From contig NC_088326.1 in NCBI RefSeq assembly GCF_910592395.1, forward strand, positions 9,927,001 through 9,991,000: a stretch of DNA of 64,000 nt, given 5' to 3'. Each line of letters starts with the position of its first letter. Positions within the stretch are counted from its first letter, which is position 1. Of the stretch, positions 35,092 through 45,983 are shown piece after piece. Position numbers and translations under genes: made by a program. This stretch comes from Lineus longissimus (taxonomy: Eukaryota > Nemertea > Pilidiophora > Heteronemertea > Lineidae). The notes under the pieces were generated by a model. That model did not search any database. It was not told the origin of the DNA and saw only the letters and a list, made by a program, of their open reading frames with translations.

Positions 35092-35261
35092 CCGGTGTGA
35101 CAGCGGATATAGTCCCCCTGGAGTTATAGTCCGGTAGCATTGTATTTGACCAATTAAGCAGCATGATCTATTGTACCGCTAACCCTAACGAAAACATTTA
35201 GCAATGCAGGCTATTGTTACACGGACTATCAGCCCTAGGACTACTCTCCCCGCCACACCGG
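35092..35261. mobile_element. MITE, family D copy 2
   Basis: A 170-bp inverse copy of 31979-32138, starting CCGGTGTGACAGCGGATATAG and ending GACTACTCTCCCCGCCACACC plus GG. The two copies share most of their length, with a few small indels. It lies immediately upstream, in - orientation, of the RAP-like candidate exon, so it may have inserted into an intron beside it. Confidence 0.82.
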
Positions 35262-35484
35262 TCTTGCGAGGTCGTTTCAATGAAAAAGACGCACGCCGCA
35301 TTTTTGCCCCAATGTATCCTCGAAAATAACAGCTACCGATTCGAACCATCATCAGTAGTACTCGAACGCCTGGAATCAGTATGTGCTGCAGTTTGAAAAG
35401 TTTGTGTACGGCGATTGATAATAAAAATTACGACATCTGTACATGGATGATTAGATAACAAGATAAGGAAGAAGAAAAAAAGAT

Positions 35485-35575
35485 AAAAATGCGGCAGATT
35501 CACCGGGAGACGAACCCGTGACCTGCCGATCCACAGTCAAACACTCTTAGCGCTGAACCGGCAAGGCTTTCATGC
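35485..35575 (-). mobile_element. tRNA-like sequence, probable SINE head
   Basis: On the - strand GGTTCAGCGCTAAGAGTG resembles a D-arm/A box. About 45 nt later CACGGGTTCGTCTCCCGGTG forms a T-arm with 7-nt loop and a good B box. A TTTTTATCTTTTTTT run, able to stop pol III, follows closely. The acceptor ends do not pair cleanly, so an intact tRNA gene is unlikely; a tRNA-derived SINE or tRNA pseudogene fits better. Confidence 0.5.
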
Positions 35576-35591
35576 TGAAATGGAGTTTTTA

Positions 35592-36229
35592 TTCGCCTCT
35601 TATATGCGGTATGCAAACGAGCGCGCAGCAATTGTGACAAGGTCGCGCAGGTGGCAGAGTGATTAACCGAAATAGTTCCAAGTAATCGTATATTTCGATA
35701 GTTGTACAGATTTGTCTCAACATATCGTATTTATATATCTCAGTGATATAAAATATTATCTTTGCAGTTGATTTAACGTTTGAATGACCTTTTTTAAAAC
35801 GTTTTTAAAAATCAAGGTCAGCAGGGTCAATCGATGAATGGTTTTGAAAGACTCCGGCAGGGTCAAAAGAAATACATTGAATTGTCAAATTCAAACAGCA
35901 TGTAAAAAAAGCAATATCATCATAGCTGTGCAATGTGACCTTCAACATGTCAGGAATTCGCATCTGTCAATCAGTGTCAGTCTAAAAAATAGCGTAATTC
36001 GCAAATAACAATATTTGCCACAAATAATAATCGCGAAAAGTTGTTTTTGATTGCATAAAAAACGAGTGGTACTCCGTCCTCCAAAATAAATATCAAAATT
36101 GAATCTGACAAAACGAAAACTAAACCATCTGATCATATATCACATTTAGTATTGTGATAGTGTTACTTGTCATACATCTTTCAAAAACACCAGCTGCGCT
36201 TCTACTTTCATTCAAGGCCGGCTACTCTG
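35592..36229. other. No gene; isolated A-box-like motif
   Basis: GGTGGCAGAGTGATTAACCG (35650-35669) matches a tRNA A box well, but no B box follows within 100 bp, so it is at most a SINE fragment. The rest is AT-rich. Confidence 0.4.
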
Positions 36230-36652
36230 CCTGTTTTTCTGCTCGTCTAGAAGCGACTTAAGCCATCTATTTATTCATCTTATGTCCTGATGGGTTTTTG
36301 ACGGAAATAGCTGATCGAGAAGATCACCTTCCTGTGTCAAGAATGTGTTCGTGAAGGAGACTTGCAATAAATGCTCTTCATGGCACTGCCAAGCTTTACA
36401 CCTTTGTAAATTACGATAGATTGCTATGTTTTTCTGTCCGTCTAGAAGCGACACAAGTCGTCCTTTTATTCACCTTATGTATCAATCGATATGCCCTGAT
36501 GGGTTGGCATGTGAACTCGGTTTTTGACGGAAATAACTCGTCGAGGAGATCACCTTCCTGTGTCAAGAAAGTTTTCGTGAAGGAGACTTGCAATAAATGC
36601 TCTCCAAGGCACTGCCAAGCTTTACACCTTTGTGAATTACGATAGATTGCTA
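36230..36652. repeat. Two tandem copies of a ~196-225 bp unit
   Basis: Copy 1 (36230-36425) and copy 2 (36426-36652) share blocks such as TCTAGAAGCGAC, TTTTTGACGGAAATA, AGATCACCTTCCTGTGTCAA, GGAGACTTGCAATAAATGCT and TTACGATAGATTGCTAT. Copy 2 has about 30 bp of small insertions. On the - strand both keep an open frame of about 40 codons containing HLLQVSFT.TFLTQEGDLLD and LFPSKT. Of the nine or so differences in that frame about four are silent. This could be a duplicated exon or a chance-open non-coding repeat. Confidence 0.8.
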
Positions 36653-36699
36653 TTTATTCTATTTCACTGTGCACACAATAATCATCGGTTTGGCCAGGA

Positions 36700-36832
36700 G
36701 CCCTATCTGATAGATCTTTGTGACGAGACGGAAGATTACAGGCGTGTAGATTCATCAGGCAATCACATTCCACCAGGCAAAAAGTTGTACGATTTGCCAT
36801 CTTTGAACATCAAGAACAAAGCACGAGACGGT
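36700..36832 (+). CDS. Candidate exon, unknown protein
   Basis: After CGGTTTGGCCAG, an acceptor-like border, the frame reads EPYLIDLCDETEDYRRVDSS, then GNHIPPGKKLYDLPSLN and IKNKARDG. A possible donor is GACG|GTGTGA, which is weak. The peptide is polar and looks coding, and the frame stays open to 36961. No family recognised. Its phase at this donor does not join to the candidate exon at 37615. Confidence 0.33.
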
Positions 36833-37614
36833 GTGAAATTGATTGCACAAACTGCTTGGCAAATTTGTGCATCAATGTCGTGCTCAGTTGACAAAACCAA
36901 AACAAGGAATTATCAAATCTCACATCCCAAGGTTCTTGCAAAGAACCTTTTTATTGATTAATTATGATATAATACTTAAGAATCACATGATAAATCACTT
37001 AAAATCTCCGAACTCAAAAGATCAATGATATTCTCAGATCATTTTCAAATAGTGCGAAAGCATATGTGATTATTGATCCAAAAGTGATTTTTAATTAAAA
37101 GCCTATATTGTCTGAATGTGGCACTTAATAGTGCTGACTAATTGTTATATCATTGACTACTTGTTCTGTTATAATTTTGTTTACAGTATCATTCGTGTAA
37201 TAAAATGTATAATAATTCTCAGACAATGGTACGGGGCAAAATCGAAATATTTCCTGGTTTCGAGTATCAAAAAGCACTTCTCCCTCAGCCGTCATGATGA
37301 GCTATACAATTAACTTAACTTCAGACGTGTCTCCTTTAATTGGACAAGGTCTACCTTCTATATCTTGTAGACAAACAGAGAAATCAAGTCATTGACAAAA
37401 CCGTATGGCCCTGACGTCCTAGATCAATGCGCCGCCTATTATTCGTTTTAACGGCCGGCTAACATTCAACCTGATACAGTAGAACACGTGCAAACATCTC
37501 GGTGTAGAAGTTTAAAGTGTCCTAGGATAGAATGTCCGGGAAACAAATGATTCTATTATGCGCTTCAATCTCTGAGATATTGACGGTCAGGGTCTCTATA
37601 GAACCATATTGCAG
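36833..37614. other. No gene recognised
   Basis: AT-rich sequence between two candidate + strand exons, presumably intronic if they share a gene. No element ends seen. Confidence 0.35.
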
Positions 37615-37836
37615 AATACAATAGGGCCGGACACTTTTTCAAGGGGGGCATTGGTTACTGTTACACCGGCCGTTTTGGTCTTACAAACAAAACAGTCCCT
37701 CCGAAGTGTTGTGTCAAATATTGGTTCACGTGTCAAACTCGCAGACGACCTCGGCATTGACGACATGAAAATCAACATATCATACCAGTACAATACATTG
37801 GCCAACACTTTTAAAAATATATATCATGAGGAGTGA
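37615..37836 (+). CDS. Candidate terminal exon, unknown protein
   Basis: TCTATAGAACCATATTGCAG precedes an open frame of 73 residues ending in TGA. It begins NTIGPDTFSRGALVTVTPAV. It continues LVLQTKQSLRSVVSNIGSRV and KLADDLGIDDMKINISYQYN, and ends TLANTFKNIYHEE. The C-terminal half is polar with an acidic finish, and codons such as CTC GCA GAC GAC CTC GGC look coding. No domain is recognised. The - strand is also open here, but its composition is less convincing. Confidence 0.4.
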   Translation, partial: NTIGPDTFSRGALVTVTPAVLVLQTKQSLRSVVSNIGSRVKLADDLGIDDMKINISYQYNTLANTFKNIYHEE

Positions 37837-38301
37837 GCGTGTGCGTCGAATCGTCGTTGGCATTTGTTGCTTCTTCAGTCATAACACTCTGATGAATGGC
37901 GGGATGTTATTGCCCGGGTGGGGTTTATACCCATTAGCAGATGATGAAGTATGGAGTTAAGAAGGTCATTGATGGTAGTGGTCACGACAAAGACATTGTC
38001 ACTTGATCCTCCCTCAAAAAAAAAAACATGAAAAAGCAACTGCATGTCAGCTGCATGGTTGGCATAGGCACAGCAGACGAACATTTGCAGATAGTGAGGC
38101 AGTCAATTGGGACAGTCACCGATGTTAGTGATCAGAAACAGGGAACAGAAAACCCACATAGCTTCATATGACTAAGTATTGCACGGCTCGGCAGAGACAG
38201 GCGGAGAGGCGCGCAACGTCCTTCGGTGACCTGTCTATTATGACGTCTTGAATTATTGAGGTGGTGTCAGTTGACTAAAATACTTTAGCCAACTTAAAAA
38301 A

Positions 38302-38400
38302 AATCTTGTAAATATTGGTATCACTCTTATTACTTGACTGAAATTTTCAGTCAAGTAATTTCAGTCAAGTAATAAGAGTGATACCAATATTTACAAGATT
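38302..38400. repeat. Perfect 42-bp-arm hairpin palindrome
   Basis: The left arm 38302-38343 begins AATCTTGTAAATATTGG and ends TTACTTGACTGAAA. It is exactly complementary to 38359-38400. The 15-nt loop TTTTCAGTCAAGTAA itself repeats the inner right arm, as if the hairpin end had been copied an extra time. No terminal motif of a known transposon and no other copy are seen. Confidence 0.92.
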
Positions 38401-39285
38401 CTTTGTAGGAAAATCGATGAAAAGGCACCTTAAAGAGCTTGTTTTTTGGGAAAGCTTTAAGCGCAGCTTTTAAGCAATGTTCTGCCTCTACCAGATGATA
38501 GATGAGAGGAGAGGAATGCCATTGGTCGTGGCGGCAGAACAATCGCAGATTACTCCGACAAGAAAAAGCAAACTTTTGAAAATATGCCTTGGTGTACTCT
38601 CGTGATGACCAGGGTTCAGCCGGACGACCAGACAGCAAAAAATGCATTGTGTTAACGAAAACTGCCGGTGATTTAATAGACATCAGATTATGGATTTAGG
38701 AATTATGGAGGTCGTTGATGTCAGAGCCAACAAAACATAATCTTATTGAGTATATCAAAGCATTGTGTCCGTGAGTAAAAATAAACAAAACATCGCCATC
38801 AAGGGCATGCTGAAGTGCAGCTTTTAAGCATTAAATATCTTTCGCTTAGCAGATGATGGAGGAGGAAAAAGAATGTTATTGATGGCAAAGGCCAAGGCAA
38901 ATATAAAATAAGCCATAAAGTAAAAAAATTAACAAGAATAGAGTAGATACAAAAAATAAACGTGAGTGATTTAGAGATATATATGATCATGCGCTCCACG
39001 GTTAAACGAGGGTGACTTTGATGGATAAGCTATAATGCGGTCCATTATCAAACGAGGCCGAATATGATGAATTACGTTGTAAATATGAAATTTGATGTCC
39101 ATTAGATGATGGGTAGGGAAATAAGGCCATGACCCCAAGTCTAAAACCCCTGTTGACTAAGAAGCCACACCTTTATTCTGATGATTTCTTTTTATATCGT
39201 CACTAAAACCGAGGTTAAACATTAAAGGGTACTTCGCACGACCAGCGATATTGCCATTGTTTTAAAAAACAGCTTAGTCTTCTTC
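38401..39285. other. Degenerate spaced repeats, no gene
   Basis: Motifs of the type AGCAGATGATGRAG near 37936, 38493, 38849 and 39107 are each followed by purine-rich sequence and ATTGATGG/ATTGGTCG. 38986 and 39036 show a weak ~51-bp repeat (ATGCGSTCCA then AAACGAGG). A - frame at 38351-38683 has no recognised domain. Confidence 0.35.
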
Positions 39286-39289
39286 GAAA

Positions 39290-39780
39290 AAGTATAAGTT
39301 TCATGAAAACCAAGTTTCAAAAAAGATAAAAACTATGTTTGCTTCCGATCCATCAGTATAACCTTGTTGTATAGAAGAAGGTTTTACTGAAACTAAGTCT
39401 GTTTACCTCGTCTCTAACCCAACCTCTCCCCAGAAGAACCATGCGCGCCATGCTGTATGTGGAGACGAAACTATATGGATTGGAAACTAGGTTTTATAAG
39501 ACATAACCTAGTCTTTTTAAATAAAAACTAGGTATTGATGAAGACATGTATATAACCTGGTTTTATTCAACAAAACCAAGTTTTATTCTACGAAACTAAG
39601 TTTTTATTGAAGAAGCATAGGTTTGATTTTTAAAAACATAGTGGTTTTTATTTTTTAAAAACCTATGCTTCTCCCATAAAAACCTTGTTTCAGTGAATAA
39701 AACGTGTGGTTTTCTTTAAAAAAAACTAAGTTTTGAATGCAGAAAACAGGTTTTCTTCAATAAAACTAGGTTTTCTTGGA
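39290..39780. repeat. Array of short palindromic AAAC..GTTTT units
   Basis: Many ~22-26-bp units of the form AAAACTAGGTTTTATT or AAACCAAGTTTTATT occur in succession. Their core pairs AAAC with GTTT and the spacers are AT-rich. A larger palindrome is embedded at 39611-39673: AGAAGCATAGGTTT with its complement AAACCTATGCTTCT. GAAGAAGG/TTCTTC-type borders recur. It could be a foldback element with internally amplified repeats, since ends and duplication are not clear. Confidence 0.7.
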
Positions 39781-41295
39781 CACACGGCTTGCCATATACG
39801 CATACCATCGTGCACTAATCTTTACAAGATCTAAAGATTCGTTTTAGATTTTTAGTTAAGATCTTTGACCGGAATCTTACATAATCTTGTAACTATCGTT
39901 CAAGCGTGTACGAAACTGAAATAATTAATAGATTATCATACGAATCTTCTCGGGACCTTTGGAGGCTATGCCATCGGGTAGGACAAAGCGGGATTACTCG
40001 AATAAGATTTTGTAACGGTAAAAAATCAGAAAAATGTAAATGCATTCTGACTGCTTGAGCAAATGGAGAAGACCAAAATCGATTCTTTCGGTAAATGATC
40101 GAGTGGAGAAGAGGGAATGTCCAATATGGCGGAACACGATCACATGATCACTTAAAATAAATTGTCGTAAAAATACTACAATGTACTTTAGATGGGCTGT
40201 GGAAAGGTTAGGGAAATCCTAGTTCGGATCTTTCAATTGGATGGATCAGGAGTTATCAGGAATTATAAGTTTATTGGCGATGACACCTGTATAATCAGTA
40301 TTTCATATACTTGTGCATTACAACAATTGTACAGCATATGCATCATCGTCACCATTAGCATGTCCTACTGCCATATAGAAAGCCTGCGTGGGTTGGGGAC
40401 ATATTTTTTTAAATCCCTGGCCTTTAGCGAACTGTTATAAAATGAACTGGTCCGTTCCAGATGATTGATCTAGACATGGAAATACGAGCCACAGCAGAAA
40501 ATAAACACTGAAATAACGTGGAACGACTAGAGTCGATACACATCATGCTATTTTCAATGTTTTCATTTCGAGGTCTCATCATGATCAGGTGGAGCAAGGC
40601 AATCCCGCTCGTCGCAGAGAGAAAATAAGTGATGATTTCGGGAATGTATCGAATGTGTGACGTCCATCAAACTGATTAACCTTTGATAAACCCAGGCGTA
40701 ATTTGTCCTCCTTGACTAAACATAATGTCCATTATCTGATCTTCGCCTCATTTACAAACGACAGCGGAGATGTATCAGAAATGGTCGTCTGTCCTTAAGA
40801 ACACTCGCATATAATGCATTTGTCTCTAAACTGATCTTGCGCGAGCGTCTCACAGTGCCCGTTGTGACAACGAATACAGAATTAGCCCCGTTAGCCAGAA
40901 CCAGCGAAGATCTGGCACGTAGCACGATGAAAAAAAGTGTCTTCCAAATGTCTTCTACATAGAGAAGCTCTCTTCGATTATACTCTCATTTTTTACAGCG
41001 ATCACACTTTCAGTAGTTCATGACCGGGACCGATTTTCCCGAGGAACTACAACTACAAACGGCGCAATATGTCTTGGAACATCCTCTGCTTTGCCGTGGT
41101 TTGCTGCTTTTTTGTCAGAGGATATTAGCATATAAATGACTTCTTGGCGCAAAAGCAGAGCGGCGGTATCTTTGCGGCTAAAAAAGTGAAACACACAACC
41201 GCGCGTGCGCCTTACCAGTATTTTTGTGTATATTTGAAGTCCTCATCAGGGACTTTATATTTGGTTTTCTTTCCGTATGTTATTTTTTCATAAAC
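39781..41295. other. No gene recognised
   Basis: A + frame at 40192-40440 has no recognised motif. No repeats or RNA gene seen. Confidence 0.45.
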
Positions 41296-41448
41296 AGGGT
41301 CTGGTTGTTCAAAACAAATGTCGTCACAACGCTTGCATTAACTTAACTCGCCGATATCTCCTTCAGTTGAGCATTTAATTAGATTTAACGCTAAGTTAAG
41401 TAAACGCCATATCGTTAGTGACACAACTTGTTTTCAACGACCAGGCCC
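41296..41448. mobile_element. MITE, family C copy 2
   Basis: The left end GGGTCTGGTTGTTCAAAACA matches the inverted right end TTGTTTTCAACGACCAGGCC (one base inserted near the tip). The interior includes CACAACGCTTGC and ATTAACTTAAC, which correspond to blocks in the element at 27123-27273. About 153 bp, non-coding. More diverged than family B, so probably older. Confidence 0.72.
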
Positions 41449-41854
41449 AGAGCTAACCGTTAATGAAAGATTAATTTAGTGATAAGTGTATTGATTGTGA
41501 AAGAGGAGTTAAAGCTTGAAAAGTGACAATATTAACGCTTCTTTTCTTCATCAAGTAAGCCAGTGCGACCGCCTTATATCAATTACAATTCTCCGTATCA
41601 TTTCCCTATAGCTTTACATCACTTTGATTTTTTTCTCGATGATTAGTTAATGACCTCTAATTGACCGAATTGGTAAAATAGACAACAAGAAAAAAATGAA
41701 TTTCACAGGTTGATTCTTTAGTAGAGTCTAAAGTTTAAAACTATTCATGGGGAAAATATGAACATAAAACAATATTTTGTGTAGTCAAAGTTACATTAAA
41801 TTTTTTATTTGATAATGTAGGAAAAGAAAACGGAAATTGAAATGATCTTGAACG

Positions 41855-41961
41855 CGGAAGTGAATTTAATAGAAAGCGAGAAGAACTTGAGCTCAATATT
41901 GTGTCACGGAAGGGAATTTAATAGAAAGCGAGAAGAACTTGAGCTCAATATTGTGTCACGG
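41855..41961. repeat. 52-bp direct tandem duplication
   Basis: CGGAAG..GAATTTAATAGAAAGC and the following GAGAAGAACTTGAGCTCAAT plus ATTGTGTCACGG occur twice, starting at 41855 and 41907. Only one or two differences separate the copies, so the duplication is recent. Confidence 0.9.
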
Positions 41962-44900
41962 TTATTGTCTGATGAGTGAATATTTGTATATTGGTCAATT
42001 GTAAAAATGCGCAGACTGAGTAAGACCATGTATATTTCGTCAATCACACTTTCAAATCGGGAAGAATTCACTCGCGAGATATTCGCGCGAATTGAAGTCG
42101 TATCCACCCGTTGGTACACTGCGTTAACACTCTTTGTAATTTTCCGCTAGTTTGCTGCTCGTGTTAAAATGTTAAAATATAAGTACGATTTCAGCAGGTT
42201 TTTTCCAATGATATTTGAATACTTTCGTCAAATAACTTTAATGGAAACTCTTCTCGGACCACTCGAACGCCATTTGAGTTCAAGTCGTTTTCGTTAAGTG
42301 TTAATCACTCGTCTTAGTATGTCGGAGTGATATGCAAACAAAATAGGGTATCCTGTATACAATTTTGATTGAAATGGCTTTCTGTCAAAACTCAACCTCA
42401 AATCAAGAATCCATTAAAATCTCAAAGTTTGAGGGGACTTAGACGAACTTTCTCGTCTCATGTAAGAAGATAATAACAGTGTAGCGAATTTGATCCCGGC
42501 TTAAGGATGGATGGCAATAAAGTGTGACAGAATGGCAGACGCTCTAGCCTTATTTTCAGTTCGTGGTTTATTGCGATGTGGACGAGATCTTTTCAACTTG
42601 AATGAATATTTTCACAAATGTTCCTTCAAACTGTGCTCAAAATATGTTTTACATTTCTACCCATGATTCGCTTATTGAATATTTTGCATCTTATGACCCG
42701 GTATTGCTTCAAAGATTAGCCACAACGCTTTTCAATATGTTTTTTTTCATATTGCTAAGCGCGCTGATTGGATCAATGCCAGCTCAATTTCAACATGGCG
42801 CCTTTATTAACCAATCAGAAGGCTTGTTACATTAAGATACGAGAGTAGGGCTTTGATGACGGTACTACTGAAATCACTCTCCGTGATCAAGATATTATTG
42901 CAACAATAAGTCAATTGCCTGCACTGCGAATTAACCCATGTTTCAAGGTAGCAGCAACGTGCCTTAGCACCTCTTTTTTACAATCACTTCGACTGTAAAT
43001 AGTACGAGCAAATTGTTTGAATATGTTAACCAAAGGCATTGAAAACTATAAAGAAATGCTCGTCTGGTTTTGATTTCAGTTTTAAGGAATGCGCGGCGTT
43101 TTACTGCAGAATGTTTGTTCTTTTTCTGGTTCATTAGCTAGCTATTTTTTTCTGAACGTGTTTGATGCTTTTCCAATTTGTTTCAGTTCTCAGATAGTAG
43201 AAGAACGCTTTTGTCGTTATTTTCAGTACGCACAAATCCTAGAGCGAAAGACCTTTCCCGCCACGTGAGTGCACGCCGGGTGTGAATATATTTGTAAGTT
43301 TTCACAAGAAATATAGAGTCAGCGAACGAGTCTACAGTCTTCAAATACTGGGTTTCAGTGAATCATTCTTTTGCTTTTTTGTAATTGAATGTAAACATGA
43401 ATTCTAAACAGACCACTTTACGTTGGTGAGACAACTCACCGAACATTAGTTTTCAACTTAATAAAACAAGACACATATCTCAATCTTATTCTAGACATGC
43501 AATGCACACAAGTACATCATCTATCAGTTTTAACAAAACAATTCCCCACGGAAATAAAAATGCAATACTGCAATATAAGGAAACTCTCGCGAATCCGCCT
43601 CGCGCCTCAGGGGAATCATCAACATGCATGTTCCGGCTTATAGTTTTTCGTCACAACGCCTGATTTGTGATAGACGTTCGTGTTTCGATTCCACCCTATT
43701 GCATACAGAATACCGTGCATTTGTAATAGCGTTGCGTACAAGGGAGAACTTGGAGCCTAATTTGGAAATTATCTATTGTCATTCTGAAGATCGGATGTAG
43801 CAGCTGCCAACCTTATCAGTGGGTAATGAAGATTGGCGTAAAAATATTATCCAATTTGTCTTCGATCAAAATTCAGGTATTTTTGGTACATGTAACTTTT
43901 AGACGGATAATTTTGTTCTGCACTTTTCAATTAGAGAGTTCATAACGTCTATATCCTATTTCCGGTCGTAGGAGGCAAATAAGAACTTGGGCTCTATCTA
44001 TATGATCATTTTTTTTCTCTGGTACTACCCTGTCCGGAATTGGCGTGTTCGAATGTTGATTTACTTTGACGCTGCAGGTTTGGGGCATGTTATATCGGCA
44101 TTCTTGACACTAGAGGCGCTGATTTCGTTCCATACAACGCCTCTAGTACTAGGAAGTTGCCACCATCTTGAAAAGCAGTACCGCGGGTATAGAAATGGAA
44201 ATATTTTTTTAATTTGCAAAGAGCATCACAACTAAGCCCGCGAAAATGATTGCCCTACGCTGGATTTATAGTTCTCCATCCCCTTAAAACCCACCAGAAA
44301 GTGTCGGGTTTTATTTATGAAGATCATATTTTGTGACTTTTTTGATAAAATAAAACGTTTTTTGAGAGAAAATGACACTAATTCGGCCTGAATAAGACTT
44401 ACAGTCTGAACTGGTGACGCAGTATTTATGACGTAGGGTTATCAGACTCCTGAATCTCAGTATGCCGATATCCAAGATGGCGGCAATTGATCAATTCCAG
44501 TGTCTGAATTTTTTCAATTTCGGCACTGTGCGAGTTCGGTTATATCGGCTGGTTTTGACGAGGATAAACTGGCTTCTAGTGCTGTCACACATCCATCAGC
44601 TGTTCGGTTCGTGCTCATGCGAATTTCAAATAAACAACTTTAGACACGTCGGGGGTCAGGGTTGGTGCGTTAAAAAATTGGATCAGTTTTGAATTCCTGA
44701 GTCGCCCTAGACGAACTCCAGGCGTCGAATCGATAGTGTTGCCACAGACCTTTCTTCTGACACCGGTTTGGACAGGTTGTGTCGTTCAAGAGTTGGCTGA
44801 TGATAGCCAATTGAATAAACATTTCTCTAGAGTCTCGGCTTAGGGAGGGGGTGGAGCAACATGATGCATTCCTACATGGCGCGCCCAAACGAGCTCGATC

Positions 44901-45145
44901 AGTTTATAGACTTTAATTATCAGTAGAATGCACTTTATCTTGAGTTCATACAACGAGTTATGGATCAAAATATACACTAGGGGCGGCTGTTGAATTTAAT
45001 CAACCTTGTCAGCCGGTAATTTAAGGTTCTCTAGAACATTATGTAATTACCAATCTGTAAAAAGCAATAGAGTTTTAGAGAAAACAAAAGGGTTCCAAGT
45101 ATGTGCCATACACATGATCATTTTTTTGTAAGTGTATGTTAATTA
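41962..45145. other. No gene recognised
   Basis: Contains a 10-bp inverted pair ACTAGAGGCG / CGCCTCTAGT at about 44109-44151. At 44473-44484 lies a YY1-like CAAGATGGCGGC with an open frame MAAIDQFQCLNFFNFG after its ATG. Short frames have no recognised domains. Confidence 0.4.
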
Positions 45146-45146
45146 A

Positions 45147-45160
45147 TCCCCCCCCCCCCC
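45147..45160 (+). repeat. Poly-C tract
   Basis: A run of about 14 cytosines directly after TTAATTAAT. Likely length-variable and prone to sequencing error. Confidence 0.85.
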
Positions 45161-45179
45161 CATTATGATTCCTGCCCTA

Positions 45180-45372
45180 GCTCTGTCTGCCCAAAACGCC
45201 TATTCAGCGGACACTGCCTCCAGTCTTGCCTATGAGCGCTCAGCGCCTTCTCGGATCAGCGGGCACTGTCTTCTTTATCCTATGAGGGGTGCCCTAAACG
45301 CCTTCTCTGATCAGCGGACACTGTCGTCTGTCTGGCCAATGAAGGATGCCCTCAGTGCACGCCTTCAGCTAG
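45180..45372. repeat. Degenerate ~52-55 bp tandem repeats
   Basis: CAGCGGACACTG-type starts at 45205, 45257 and 45312. Each unit continues with a TATGAGGG-type block and ACGCCTTCTCTGAT. Roughly three and a half units, diverged, and GC-richer than the surroundings. The open frame through them has no known domain. Confidence 0.7.
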
Positions 45373-45983
45373 CATCGATCTGCTAAGGTCCGAGTGAATG
45401 AAGTTGAATATCCAATGCAAAACCACTCTTCAACGATAATGAGTCTCCCTGGAGTGCTGTCTCTGACTTATATTAGTGTTGATATAGTTCGATCAATTAG
45501 GACTTAATTGAAGGGAAGGTACTAGATTTGCCTCTGAGAATAAGACCTATAGCCAACTCAAAATATGAAAGGTGATCTCTGCATGACAGATTGTCTGACG
45601 GCGCACGTCCGGAGCCGCAAGCGAATGTCCTACCTGCCTTTCACACACTCAGCGCTTGGAGGTCCAGACAGTATGATACGTATTAAATCAAGCGCCTGGC
45701 TGATGGTAGGGTTAGCAGTAGGGGAAGACTGTGCAGTCGACTGATGATGATCATTTTCCATTACCCTAACAGTTTTGTCGCCTTCCTTACGATGATCAAA
45801 TCAAGTGGAATGATCGACCCTCGCACAGATAATTGAACAGTGAGGAGTCACATCTCGTTCGACTCTCATTGTGTACAAAGTGACGGACGATGACAGTTCG
45901 TCTGAATGTTTTTGGCTATGGTAAAAAGATGGGTGAGACCGAGTAGTGTATATGTCATTGCTATTGCGATGACATAACTCTAA

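Noticed and set aside
35650-35669. tRNA gene start (GGTGGCAGAGTGATTAACCG)
   Set aside because: Good A box but no B box or acceptor arm downstream.
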